Notes: a model not told the origin generated them from the sequence alone. DNA of 33,039 nt from Ancalomicrobiaceae bacterium (GCA_031291595.1 JARLIU010000141.1:1-33039), one strand, 5' to 3'. Counted from the stretch's first letter, positions 21,555 to 29,335 are shown. Made by a program: numbers and translations.

Positions 21555-23021
21555 TCAGGCGTCGGCAACGAGGCGCGAAACCGGGAAGCGCAGCGTCCAG
21601 CACAACCCGTCCGGCGCGAACACCAGCTCCGACGAGCCCTCGATGGCGCGAGGCACCAGACGCTCGATCAGCGTCCGGCCGAAGCCCCTATGCCGCGGCT
21701 CCTCGACCGCCGGACCGCCGGATTCCTGCCAGCGCAGTTCCAGGAAATCGGCTTCGTCGACCCGGATGCGCTCCCAGGAGATGTCGGCGCGTCCGCCCGG
21801 CGTCGACAGTGCGCCGTAGGTCAGGGCATTGATCATCAGCTCGTGCAGCCCGAGGGCGATGTTCTGCGCGGCCTCCGGACCGAGGATCTCGCGTCCACCG
21901 CGGATCACCAGCCGGTCGGCGACCGGCGGGAGGTCGGCCTCGATCGCCTGCAGCACCAGATCCTGCAGTTCGACCCCCTGCCAAGACCGCCGCACCAGCA
22001 ACTCGTGCGCTCCCGAGAGCGCCTGCAGCCGCGCGCTGAAGCGCTGGATGAACTCCGGCATGGTGTCGACCGATTCGGCCGTCTGGCGGGCGAGCCCCTG
22101 TACCACGGCGAGCAGGTTCTTGGAGCGGTGGGTCAACTCGCGCAGCAGATTGCGCAGGTGCTGCTCGTAGCGCTTGTGCGAGGTGACGTCGATTGCCACA
22201 CTGACGACGCCGGTGATCGCGCCGTCGCGCAGCACCGGCTCGATGCGCTCGTCGAACCACCGCGTGCTGCGGTCGATGTGCAGCGTCACCTCGATCCGTT
22301 CCGACTGGCCAGTGGCCAGGACCCGGTGCTTGGCCACGTCGAGGATCTGCTCGGTCGCCTTCGGCAGGACTTCGTCGGGCAACTTGCCGACGATATCCTT
22401 GCACGGCAGGCTCTCCGGCGGATTGTGCACCCAGACGTAGCGCAGGTCGCGATCCTGCTGGGCCATGGTGATGTTCGAGCCGAGCAGCGCCACCTCGAAA
22501 CGGTGCTTGGCTTCGGCCAGTTCGACCGTCCGTGCGGCGACGCGCTGTTCCAGTTCGTCGTTGAGTTTGCGCAGGCGGTCGACCAGGCTGCTGCGCGCCC
22601 GTTCCTCCGCTGCCAGGCGCCTGTTCGCCTCCAGCAGATCGCGCGATGACGGCAGGGCGATCAGCCCGGGCAGCTTCGGCCACAGGGCGACCGCCGCCAC
22701 CAGCGTGGTGGCGGCGGCGAAGGCCTCGATCACGCCGACGACCCAGAAATACGGGAACCACACCAGAGCGACATCGACGGTCCGGGTGGCGCCGCAAGCC
22801 AGCGCGAAGGTGCAGAGCAGGATCGCCACCCGGCGATATTCGTCGACCATTCCGCGCCGGTGACGGGCGTACCAGGCGATGCCCAGCGCCGCCACGAAAC
22901 ACGCGACCGACGTCACCAGTTCGGAGACGACGTGCAACGCTGCGACCGATCCGTCAGTCACACCCATGTCCATAGCCGCCAGCAACACGTATCCAATGAG
23001 ATCCGTCGGGCCCTGCTGCAT
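21555..23021 (-). CDS. HWE-family sensor histidine kinase with ethylene-receptor-like membrane domain (PhyK-like)
   Basis: This is a 488-residue membrane sensor kinase. Residues ~25-118 hold three hydrophobic helices with the pattern of the ethylene-receptor sensor domain, including ACGATR (Cys76, Arg80), where plant receptors have CGATH. Residues ~125-172 form a coiled coil (LLEANRRLAAEERARSSLVDRL), and a PAS domain covers ~173-285. The HWE kinase core follows, with phospho-acceptor His298 in LTHRSKNLLAVVQ, the N-box HELMINALTYGALS, and WQESGGP. The gene lies 78 bases downstream of phyR on the same strand, the usual place for a kinase that phosphorylates PhyR in the general stress response. 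The start is uncertain: ATGs at 22973 or 22967 would also keep the whole sensor domain, and none has a strong ribosome-binding site. Confidence 0.9.
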   Translation of the reverse strand: MQQGPTDLIGYVLLAAMDMGVTDGSVAALHVVSELVTSVACFVAALGIAWYARHRRGMVDEYRRVAILLCTFALACGATRTVDVALVWFPYFWVVGVIEAFAAATTLVAAVALWPKLPGLIALPSSRDLLEANRRLAAEERARSSLVDRLRKLNDELEQRVAARTVELAEAKHRFEVALLGSNITMAQQDRDLRYVWVHNPPESLPCKDIVGKLPDEVLPKATEQILDVAKHRVLATGQSERIEVTLHIDRSTRWFDERIEPVLRDGAITGVVSVAIDVTSHKRYEQHLRNLLRELTHRSKNLLAVVQGLARQTAESVDTMPEFIQRFSARLQALSGAHELLVRRSWQGVELQDLVLQAIEADLPPVADRLVIRGGREILGPEAAQNIALGLHELMINALTYGALSTPGGRADISWERIRVDEADFLELRWQESGGPAVEEPRHRGFGRTLIERLVPRAIEGSSELVFAPDGLCWTLRFPVSRLVADA

Positions 23022-23099
23022 TCACGAACGTCCGGTAATGTCGGCGTCGTCGGAGGTTACCGCCCCTGCCGAGCCGGGGCACCCGCTGGGCCGGTGACG

Positions 23100-23900
23100 T
23101 CAGGCGATCCGCCGCTGTTGCGATGTCGCCGCGTCGCCGAAGAACAGCGCCTGGCACACCACCGCCTTGACCGTGTCCTCGCGGAACGGCTTGGCGATCA
23201 GGAAGGTCGGCTCGGGACGCTGGCCGGTGAGGAGGGATTCCGGGTAGGCGGTGATGAAGATCACCGGCACTTCGAAGGATTCGAGGATCTCGTTGACCGC
23301 CGCCAGGCCGGAACTGCCGTCGGCAAGTCGAATGTCGGCGAGCACCAGACCGGGTCGCTCGGCCTTGGCGATCGCGACTGCTTCCACGTGGGTCCGGGCG
23401 TTGCCGATCACCCGGTGGCCAAGTCCGGCGACCAGCGCTTCGAGGTCCATGGCGATGATCGGCTCGTCTTCGATCACCAGCACCGTCGACGATACTTGCT
23501 CCCCGATCTCGCGACCGGCCTCGGCGATCAGCCGCGACAGGTCGGTCGGCGCCACCGAGAGGATGTCGGCGGCCTGCTCGGGAGAAAACCCTTCGACGGC
23601 AGTCAGCAGGAAGGCCTGCCGCGGCAACGGGGTGATCGCCTCGATATGGCGTTCCGCGGTGGTGCCCTGCGGCGGGGTATCGCGTTCGCCGTTGATCCGC
23701 ATTGAATTCCAGATCCGCGAAAATAGCTTGTAGACTGCCACTCGCGGCTCGACGTTGCGGTCAAATACCGCGGGATCGGCTACCAGCGCTTCGAGCATCG
23801 CGACAACGTAAGCATCGCCGCTCGCCTGATTGCCGGACAGCGCGCGGGCATAGCGCCTCAGCAGAGGCAGTTGCGGGGTAACCAGTGCTGTGATTGGCAT
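23100..23900 (-). CDS. phyR: PhyR, anti-anti-sigma response regulator of the general stress response
   Basis: This 266-residue protein has the unique PhyR layout. The N-terminal EcfG-like sigma domain (residues ~1-125) has a region-4 helix-turn-helix remnant (FSPEQAADILSVAPTDLSRLIAEAG), and the receiver domain spans ~138-260. The receiver has the acidic pair in VLVIEDEP, phospho-acceptor Asp189 in VLADIRLADG, Thr in FITAYPE and Lys in LIAKPF. When phosphorylated, PhyR binds NepR through the sigma-like domain and frees EcfG. ATG at 23900 is chosen by length and family start (MPITALVTPQLPLLRRYARAL). An EcfG-type promoter lies 62 bases upstream, so the gene is autoregulated. It diverges from nepR-ecfG. 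Confidence 0.97.
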   Translation of the reverse strand: MPITALVTPQLPLLRRYARALSGNQASGDAYVVAMLEALVADPAVFDRNVEPRVAVYKLFSRIWNSMRINGERDTPPQGTTAERHIEAITPLPRQAFLLTAVEGFSPEQAADILSVAPTDLSRLIAEAGREIGEQVSSTVLVIEDEPIIAMDLEALVAGLGHRVIGNARTHVEAVAIAKAERPGLVLADIRLADGSSGLAAVNEILESFEVPVIFITAYPESLLTGQRPEPTFLIAKPFREDTVKAVVCQALFFGDAATSQQRRIA

Positions 23901-23961
23901 GTTGGACACGACCTCACTCGAGCCCCCGGCATGGAATGACCGGAGACGGATCCGAAACGAC

Positions 23962-23987
23962 AACGCCGCTCCCCGGCAGTTGGTTCC
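23962..23987 (-). promoter_or_regulatory. EcfG-dependent promoter of phyR
   Basis: Read on the minus strand, GGAAC (23987-23983) is followed after exactly 17 bases by CGTT (23965-23962). This is the alphaproteobacterial EcfG consensus GGAAC-N16/17-CGTT, 62 bases ahead of the phyR ATG. Confidence 0.85.
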
Positions 23988-24014
23988 CATCCGCCCGCTT
24001 TTTTCGAGCCGCCC

Positions 24015-24039
24015 GGAACCTTTCCCAATACGCGGCGTT
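24015..24039 (+). promoter_or_regulatory. EcfG-dependent promoter of nepR-ecfG
   Basis: GGAAC (24015-24019), a 16-base spacer and CGTT (24036-24039) match the EcfG consensus exactly. It lies 61 bases ahead of the nepR ATG at 24101 and is back to back with the phyR promoter, with the two -35 elements only 27 bases apart. Confidence 0.87.
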
Positions 24040-24100
24040 TTGGCCTCGATCCACCTGACGCGCCGAGCACTCGTTGCATCGAATGAAAGTCAACCCGACG

Positions 24101-24337
24101 ATGAATTCCACGCACAATGACAAACGTCCCCTTCCGATGGTCGAACCCAAGTTCCAGGCCCATATCGGCCGGCAACTTCGCCAGCTTTATGACCGGATGG
24201 TCTCAGAACCGGTGCCCGACCGCTTCAAGGCGCTGCTCGACCAACTGGAGTCCGGCGAACAGCGGCCCGGCACTGCCGACGCGGTTGCATCGACCGGGAC
24301 CGACATCCCGCCGGAACCGTCGGAGGGACAACGATGA
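24101..24337 (+). CDS. nepR: NepR, anti-sigma factor of EcfG
   Basis: This ~78-residue protein has the NepR core. A short disordered head is followed by the two helices that clamp EcfG: QAHIGRQLRQLYDRMVSEPVPDRFKALLDQLE, a span carrying the family-conserved IG..LR.LYD.....VPDRF..LL..L pattern. Start codons at 24083 and 24101 are both possible, and I give the shorter form because the extra residues are unconserved. The stop overlaps the ecfG start (ATGA), so anti-sigma and sigma are co-translated. NepR sequesters EcfG until phosphorylated PhyR takes its place. Confidence 0.93.
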   Translation: MNSTHNDKRPLPMVEPKFQAHIGRQLRQLYDRMVSEPVPDRFKALLDQLESGEQRPGTADAVASTGTDIPPEPSEGQR

Positions 24338-24885
24338 ACCATTCGGCGCCGAGCCTCAAGGATGCACTGCTCGCCGAAATCCCGTCGTTGCGCGCTTTCG
24401 CGATCTCGCTGTCGGGCAGTCTCGACCGAGCCGATGATCTGGTGCAGGAGACGCTGATGAAGGCCTGGGCTTCGTCGGACAATTTCTCCGAAGGCACCAG
24501 CCTGCGCGCGTGGATGTTCACCATCATGCGCAACACGTTCTACAGTCAGCACCGCAAGCAGCGCCGCGAGGTGCAGGACGTCGATGGCGAGGCCGCCGCG
24601 CGGATGGTGTCGGCGCCCGAGCAGCATGGCCATCTCGACCTCGCCGACTTTCGCACGGCGCTCGCCCGGCTGCCGCCAGACCAACGCGAGGCGCTCATCC
24701 TGGTCGGGGCTTCCGGCTTCTCCTGCGAGGAAGCGGCGGCGATCTGCAACTGTGCGGTCGGCACGGTCAAAAGCCGGGTCAACCGCGCCCGCCAGCGCCT
24801 GATACAGCTGATGGCGGTCGACCCGGCCGACGATTTCGGCCCTGATCTCGCCGCCGCATCCGGCCCGCACGCCGACATCGGCTGA
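24334..24885 (+). CDS. ecfG: EcfG-type general stress sigma factor
   Basis: This 183-residue ECF sigma factor of the ECF15/EcfG group has region 2 at residues ~15-80, including the core-binding DLVQETLMKAWASSDNF and the -10 recognition helix LRAWMFTIMRNTFYSQHRK. Region 4 lies at ~105-160 with the helix-turn-helix FSCEEAAAICNCAVGTVKSRVNRARQRL. It is coupled to nepR and next to phyR, the defining arrangement of the alphaproteobacterial general stress response. It directs RNA polymerase to GGAAC-N16/17-CGTT promoters, four good copies of which are in this window, including its own. The C-terminal tail after residue 165 is acidic and unconserved. Confidence 0.96.
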   Translation: MNHSAPSLKDALLAEIPSLRAFAISLSGSLDRADDLVQETLMKAWASSDNFSEGTSLRAWMFTIMRNTFYSQHRKQRREVQDVDGEAAARMVSAPEQHGHLDLADFRTALARLPPDQREALILVGASGFSCEEAAAICNCAVGTVKSRVNRARQRLIQLMAVDPADDFGPDLAAASGPHADIG

Positions 24886-25008
24886 GCGCCGGCTCTGCCA
24901 ATTCCGCCGAACCGATCGGAGCGCCGCCCCTGTCGGCAGCGACAATCTGGCCTCATGGCGCGCAGGGATTGGAAATCAACGAATTCTAAACGATTTGGCC
25001 GATGGCGC

Positions 25009-25033
25009 GAAACTCTTCCGAGTCTTCTGCGTT
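25009..25033 (+). promoter_or_regulatory. Possible degenerate EcfG promoter ahead of the small exported protein
   Basis: GAAAC (25009-25013), a 16-base spacer and CGTT (25030-25033) differ from the EcfG consensus only at the second -35 base. It lies 55 bases before the GTG start at 25089. The position and spacing are right, but the -35 mismatch makes this tentative. Confidence 0.4.
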
Positions 25034-25088
25034 TACCCTATGTGACCGCACCCACGTGTTCGAGCGAAGGTCACAAGGGAGGTGCTCC

Positions 25089-25316
25089 GTGAAACCGCAG
25101 CGAACATTGATTTTCGCAGCATCGGCGGCGATTGCCGCCGGGCTTTCGGCCTTCGCCTATGCCGCCAGGCCGACGAGCCCGGCAGCCGCAACCCAACTCC
25201 TGCCGGCGGCCGCAGCCGTCGATGTCGACAATGCAACCTGCCCGCCCCGGGCCTGCACCATCGTGTTCGAGACCGAAAGCGGCGGGCCGCCCAGCGCCCA
25301 GCTCGACGTGCGCTGA
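25089..25316 (+). CDS. Small exported protein of unknown function
   Basis: This 75-residue protein has a clear signal peptide (MKPQRTLIFAASAAIAAGLSAFAYA, cleavage likely after AYA) and a short mature part that is Ala/Pro-rich at first and ends in DNATCPPRACTIVFETESGG. The two cysteines, five residues apart, could form a disulfide in the periplasm. Translation starts at GTG with a strong AAGGGAGG site 6 bases upstream, which decides the start. I recognise no family. It follows ecfG by about 200 bases and has a possible degenerate EcfG promoter, suggesting a small stress-induced envelope protein. The 132 bases that follow, to the convergent kinase gene, hold nothing I can name. Confidence 0.65.
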   Translation: MKPQRTLIFAASAAIAAGLSAFAYAARPTSPAAATQLLPAAAAVDVDNATCPPRACTIVFETESGGPPSAQLDVR

Positions 25317-25448
25317 CAGCCCGCGGCAGGTCCGAAGTCCGTGTCCCGACCGCGGCAATCCCGGCCAGCGTCCCGAGATGCGGCTGGCGGCGACCGCCGG
25401 ATCGATGCCGGCCTCGATCTCGCCGCCTCGCGCGCGCCGATCGCCGGA

Positions 25449-26510
25449 TCAGTTCAGCGGGAAATCAATGTGGATGCGTGTGCCGGGCGCATCGCGGTCC
25501 AGTTCGACCACCGCTCCCAGATTGGTGGCCATCGCTGCGAGGATCTTCGAACCGAGACCGGTGCCGCGGACCGGCCCGTCAGGATCGAAGCCGGTGCCAT
25601 CGTCCTCCAACGTCATCCGGGCTGAGTTCTCGCCAACGATTTCAATGGTGACGCGGATCTCGCCGGGGTGCCCCATATCGTAGGCATATTTGAAGGCATT
25701 GGTGACCAGTTCGCTGAGCATCACCCCGAGTGACACGGCCTTGTCGATGGGGACCTCGATCCGGTCGGCGCGCACGACCGTCACCCGGTGGGGGTGCTCG
25801 TCGTCGGCCAGCGAGCTCTGCAGTTCGTCGGTCAGATGGCGGAAGTAGTCGTCGATCTCGACACGGCCGATCCGCTCGGAGGTGGTGTAGAGCCGGCGGT
25901 GGACGCCGGCGATCGCGGAGATTCGCGCCTGGGTCTCCTGCAGCGCCTGTATCGCCACGGGATCCGACAGCAGCGTCGCCTGCATCCGGACCATCGCCGC
26001 CACCATCCCGAGACTGTTGGCGACGCGGTGGTTGACCTCTTGCAACAACAGTTCGGCGCGGTCGAGGGCATCGCGCACCGCCTTTTCGTTCTCCGCCTTC
26101 TGGCTTCGGAGGCGCCATCGATCGAGCACCTGCTCGACCGCGGCGATCAGCAGTTCGAAGAATTCGCCCGTCGTCTCCTTGATGACGTATTCGTCGGCCC
26201 CGGACCTGATCGCCTGAACGGCGATGCGGGCGTCGGCCGAGCCGGTCACATAGACCACCGGCGGGCGGGTGCCGCGCGGTCCCAGCCGGCAGAGCACGTC
26301 GATGCCGGTCTCTCCCGGCATCGAATGATCGAGCGCGATGACATCGATGTCGCCTTCGGCGAGGCGCCTGAAGCCGGCCTCGCTGTCGACGACGTGAACC
26401 ACCTCGTGCCCGTGTCGGGCCAAAGCCTTGCGGACGAGCACGCCGAGCCCCTGATCATCGTCGATGTAGAGGACGCGGATCGGGCCGCGCAAATCCGTCC
26501 CATAAGACAC
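25449..26510 (-). CDS. Hybrid receiver-histidine kinase (HisKA_2 family)
   Basis: This 353-residue soluble protein has a receiver domain first (residues ~10-125: VLYIDDDQG, phospho-acceptor Asp in VIALDHSMPGETG, VVYVTGSAD and Lys in YVIKETTG). It is followed by a HisKA_2 kinase (LLQEVNHRVANSLGMVAAMV with the acceptor His, LSELVTNAFKYAYDMG N-box, LEDDGTGFDPDG G-box). It has no membrane segment. The start is a GTG at 26510, two bases after the ancestral stop of the decayed response regulator upstream. The normal layout of such loci is CHASE3 kinase, Rcp1-type regulator, then receiver-kinase, so this protein is the intact last member. HisKA_2/HWE kinases of this form often feed into PhyR, which is an inference here. 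Confidence 0.92.
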   Translation of the reverse strand: MSYGTDLRGPIRVLYIDDDQGLGVLVRKALARHGHEVVHVVDSEAGFRRLAEGDIDVIALDHSMPGETGIDVLCRLGPRGTRPPVVYVTGSADARIAVQAIRSGADEYVIKETTGEFFELLIAAVEQVLDRWRLRSQKAENEKAVRDALDRAELLLQEVNHRVANSLGMVAAMVRMQATLLSDPVAIQALQETQARISAIAGVHRRLYTTSERIGRVEIDDYFRHLTDELQSSLADDEHPHRVTVVRADRIEVPIDKAVSLGVMLSELVTNAFKYAYDMGHPGEIRVTIEIVGENSARMTLEDDGTGFDPDGPVRGTGLGSKILAAMATNLGAVVELDRDAPGTRIHIDFPLN

Positions 26511-26512
26511 GA

Positions 26513-26838
26513 TCAGTCCGCCTCTGGTATCTGCATCATCGACAGCAACGGTCCGAAGTGTCGGATCGCGTTGGCGACGTTCTCCCAGTGCAACGGTTGG
26601 GTATGTAGACGTTGGCTCCGGGATCGTAGCAGCGTTGAACCTCTCGCTGGCCGTCGGTGGTGATCGGGATGATAGCAGGCATTCGCCGGGTTCGCCCGTT
26701 GCTTTTTGTCCGGGCGACCGCGTTGGCGATGCCGGCTCGGCGGATGTTGGTCTCGATCAGGCGTGCGCGAGCCTCGTCATCTTCGATCATCATGATGGCC
26801 ACGCCCGGCAAGTCTCGACTCATGGGGCGTCGTTTCAT
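26513..26838 (-). pseudogene. Decayed Rcp1-type response regulator
   Basis: This is the remnant of a single-domain receiver normally ~140-150 residues long. The start overlaps the stop of the upstream kinase (ATGA), and the first part is well kept (VAIMMIEDDEARARLIETNIRRAGIAN). The frame then jumps to RMPAIIPITTDGQREVQRCYD, skipping the roughly 45 codons that should carry the phospho-acceptor Asp. After GANVYI one base is missing. Restoring the frame gives QPLHWENVANAIRHFG and a stop at 26513, matching the normal C terminus of this family, except that the conserved Lys is now Gln. As read today the frame ends in a Cys/Arg-rich tail (stop at 26536). It has lost its phosphorylation site, so it is very probably non-functional. 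Confidence 0.85.
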
Positions 26839-28364
26839 CGGACGCCTTTCGTCAGCCGCCGGCGCAGGTTGACAGGCAGGGTCAGGCGGAACGTCGTCCC
26901 GGTCCGTCCGTCCGAGATCACCCCGATCTCGCCGCCCAGGCGTCTGACCAGCGACCGCACGTGGGCCAGCCCGATCCCTTCTCCCGGCTGGTCCTGCAAG
27001 CCCGAGCGCCGGAACAGCTCGAATATCCGCTCGTGATCGTCGGGGACGATGCCGCGACCATTGTCTTCGACCTCGAAGATTGCCGAGATGCCGTCCAGGC
27101 GCCCGCGGATCACGATACGACCAGCCCGCTCGGGATCGAAATACTTCACGGCGTTGTCGAGGAGGTTCATAAAGATCTGATGCAAGGAGCTGGCGTCGGA
27201 GATGATCCTCGGCAACGGCGGGATCACCACTGCCGTAGCCCCGCCGACATCCAGTCGATGCTGGTGGGTGGCGATGCAGTCGCCAACCAGCGCCTCCATG
27301 ACGATCTCCTCCGGCACCAGCGGCGTGTGCCCCAGTCGCGCCAGCTTGAGGATCTCGTTGATGAGCGAGTCCATCCGGTCGGTCGAAGAATGGATGAAGC
27401 CGAGCGCCTCGGGCATATCGACGTCCACCGCCTCATGCACATCGGCGACGGCAGGATCGCTGCGATCGAAGTTGCCATGGTGCAGGAAGTCCGCCAAACG
27501 CGCCTGCGCCGTATCGAGTTCGCCGGCGAACCCCACGATGTTGACCAGCGGCACCCTGAGGTCGTGGCTGACGATCGAAGCGTAGCGCTGGACTTCGGCG
27601 TTGGCGCTGAGCAGATCCTTGGTGCGTTCGCTCACCCGGTCCTCCAGTTCCTCGTTGGCGCGCGCCAGCTCACGGCGCGCCGTCTCCAACTCGCGGGTGT
27701 GGTAGGTGATCAGCACGATCGCCAGGATCGACAGGACGATGATCGCCAGCACGCCGAAGCTGGTGAGGATGGTCAGCAATTGAGCGCTTCCACGCATCCG
27801 ATCGATGCGGTTGCTGCGAAGGGCGCTGGTGACCGCCAGCACCTCGGCGACGTAGGCGCGTGCCTCGCTCATCGACTCCAGGCCGGCATTGCTGCGCACC
27901 ACCGCGAGCGCCGCGTCGCGCTGGCCAGCCCGGACGAGATCGATGGTCAGCGCCATTTCCTCGAACTCGCGCTGTACGGCGTGTTCGAGCCGCGCCGGAT
28001 CGGGCATCCTGTCGAATGTCGACAGGCTTTCGACCCGACGGCGGAACTGCTGAAACTGATCGGGAAAACGCGCTCGCGCTTCATCGTAGGGCTTCAGATA
28101 GTCCTCATCGCCCGTCAGAAGCCAGCCGCGCTGGCCGGTCTCGGCGTCGATCAGGCTCCCCAACAGCAGGAGGGCGGAGCGATCGGCGTCGCCCGCCTCG
28201 AGGGCGTTGGCTGCCTGCGTCCGGGTCTGTTCGCCGAACACGAACGACCCGACGGCGATCGTCAACAGGATCGCCGCCGCCACCAGGGCCATTAACGCAT
28301 TGTAGCCGAGGAACCGCTTGTCGGCGTGCGTCGTGCTGCCCTGGGTATCGCCAGCCGCGACCAT
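26835..28364 (-). CDS. CHASE3-domain membrane histidine kinase
   Basis: This is a ~509-residue sensor kinase. The first helix (ALMALVAAAILLTIAVGSFVFG) and second helix (LLTILTSFGVLAIIVLSILAIVLI) flank a CHASE3 extracytoplasmic sensor with LIDAETGQRGWLLTGDEDYLKPY. A coiled stretch (ARRELARANEELEDRVSERTKDL) leads to a HisKA domain (YASIVSHDLRVPLVNIVGF, with the acceptor His) and an ATPase domain (MNLLDNAVKYF, VEDNGRGIVPDDHERIFELF, GEGIGLAHVRSLV). I prefer the ATG at 28364. The same frame is open to 28469, but that part overlaps the decayed iron-permease gene in another frame and looks like accidental coding. No start has a strong ribosome-binding site. Its natural cis partner, the response regulator downstream, is a pseudogene. 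Confidence 0.87.
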   Translation of the reverse strand: MVAAGDTQGSTTHADKRFLGYNALMALVAAAILLTIAVGSFVFGEQTRTQAANALEAGDADRSALLLLGSLIDAETGQRGWLLTGDEDYLKPYDEARARFPDQFQQFRRRVESLSTFDRMPDPARLEHAVQREFEEMALTIDLVRAGQRDAALAVVRSNAGLESMSEARAYVAEVLAVTSALRSNRIDRMRGSAQLLTILTSFGVLAIIVLSILAIVLITYHTRELETARRELARANEELEDRVSERTKDLLSANAEVQRYASIVSHDLRVPLVNIVGFAGELDTAQARLADFLHHGNFDRSDPAVADVHEAVDVDMPEALGFIHSSTDRMDSLINEILKLARLGHTPLVPEEIVMEALVGDCIATHQHRLDVGGATAVVIPPLPRIISDASSLHQIFMNLLDNAVKYFDPERAGRIVIRGRLDGISAIFEVEDNGRGIVPDDHERIFELFRRSGLQDQPGEGIGLAHVRSLVRRLGGEIGVISDGRTGTTFRLTLPVNLRRRLTKGVR

Positions 28365-28383
28365 CCCGGCGCTCAGCCGCACA

Positions 28384-28677
28384 TCGTTCGTCGACGTCTG
28401 CCTCGATGGCGTGGACATTCGCGTCGTCGAGTCTGAGCTGGATCGCGTCGGCATCGCGAGTTTGGGCACTCCGGATCACCAATACACTCAGCAAGGCGCC
28501 GACGATCGTACCCATGTTGATGATCGGTTGCCAAGTGTCGGAGACTGCGAGCGGCGGCCCCCGCACCCCAAAAACCGATGCCGCCAGGACGAAGGCCGTG
28601 CGCCGCCGCCCGGCAAGGTCGGCCATGCCGTTGGAAAAACGGGCAAAAGCCGAGGACGGGCGATCGCCGCCGGGCAC
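28384..28677 (-). pseudogene. Truncated low-affinity iron permease-family gene
   Basis: The frame starting at 28677 resembles the low-affinity iron permease family (PF04120). It shows FARFSNGMADLAGRRRTAFVLA, then VSDTWQPIINMGTIVGALLSVLVI and AQTRDADAIQLRLDDANVHA, which align with the family pattern of [25 protein letters not shown] and the NRD...IQ.KLDE motif. Around residue 98 the similarity stops, and the frame runs on (to 28105) out of phase inside the kinase gene. The two membrane helices are degraded by an apparent one-residue loss and extra Pro/Arg residues. I read it as a 3'-truncated relic whose end was replaced by the kinase gene. A short functional variant cannot be excluded. Confidence 0.65.
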
Positions 28678-28724
28678 CTTCGGCGGCGGCGCCCGGCACT
28701 GATCGTCCGGTGCGGAAAGGTCAG

Positions 28725-29243
28725 TTACGGGCGGATATCCCGGTCGCGGGAGCCTTGGAGCACGCCGCAGAGCGCCGCCGAGATGACCGCGTCGACGTTG
28801 GCGGTGAGCGACGAAAAGATCAGTGCGCCATGCACCTGACCGATCGCCGACGCCACCTTCTCGACAATCATGTCGTCGGCGAGCACGAACACGGCGGCCC
28901 GACCGGGGTTCATTTGCATCGCGATCGTCCGGATGAAGCCGTCATCGATGCCGTAGTCGGCGAGCCAACCGTTGAACGTGCCGGCTGCCGCGCCGCCGGC
29001 CGTCCCGGTGAACGGCGCCATGAACAGCAAGCCGACCAGCCCGCTCCAGAAGGCCCCGCCAAGTGCGCCGCCGGAGACCAAGTCGACGGACTGGTCGAGC
29101 GTCACCGTTCCGTCCGCGGACCGTTTCGCTACCACCATGTCGCGCAGCGACAGCAAGTGGCCGCGCGCCAACTCGCGGATCTCGTCCGCCGCGCGGCGAG
29201 CGAGATCGGGAGTGTCGTAGACGATCGCAAACAACTGGCTCAT
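28725..29243 (-). CDS. DUF1269 glycine-zipper membrane protein
   Basis: This 172-residue protein matches DUF1269. The N-terminal alpha/beta part (LFAIVYDTPDLARRAADEIREL) and the VVAKRSADGTVTLDQ strand pair precede a Gly/Ala-rich hydrophobic hairpin (GGALGGAFWSGLVGLLFMAPFTGTAGGAAAG). The C-terminal FVLADDMIVEKVASAIGQVHGALI follows. The ATG at 29243 has a GGAGAG site upstream. Function is unknown. Homologues are frequent in stress regulons, and this one has an exact EcfG promoter 67 bases before its start, so it is very likely a general stress protein. Confidence 0.88.
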   Translation of the reverse strand: MSQLFAIVYDTPDLARRAADEIRELARGHLLSLRDMVVAKRSADGTVTLDQSVDLVSGGALGGAFWSGLVGLLFMAPFTGTAGGAAAGTFNGWLADYGIDDGFIRTIAMQMNPGRAAVFVLADDMIVEKVASAIGQVHGALIFSSLTANVDAVISAALCGVLQGSRDRDIRP

Positions 29244-29309
29244 GCGGGCTCTCCTCGCCTCGTCGTGGCCGTCGCCTCGTGCGCTTGCGCCGCGGCCTCA
29301 ACATTCAAC

Positions 29310-29335
29310 AACGCGGGACGCGGCGTTTCGGTTCC
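29310..29335 (-). promoter_or_regulatory. EcfG-dependent promoter of the DUF1269 gene
   Basis: On the minus strand GGAAC (29335-29331), a 17-base spacer and CGTT (29313-29310) match the EcfG consensus exactly, 67 bases before the DUF1269 start. The surrounding 29244-29633 gap holds no gene apart from this and the opposing promoter. Confidence 0.83.

Noticed and set aside
24971-24995. A second EcfG-like site after ecfG (GGAAA ... CGAT)
   Set aside because: Both elements deviate and the spacing is 15 bases. The site at 25009-25033 fits better.
28365-28469. A longer N terminus for the CHASE3 kinase
   Set aside because: The extra ~35 residues are Ser/Thr/Arg-rich, unlike the family, and overlap the end of the iron-permease relic in another frame. 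No better ribosome-binding site supports them.
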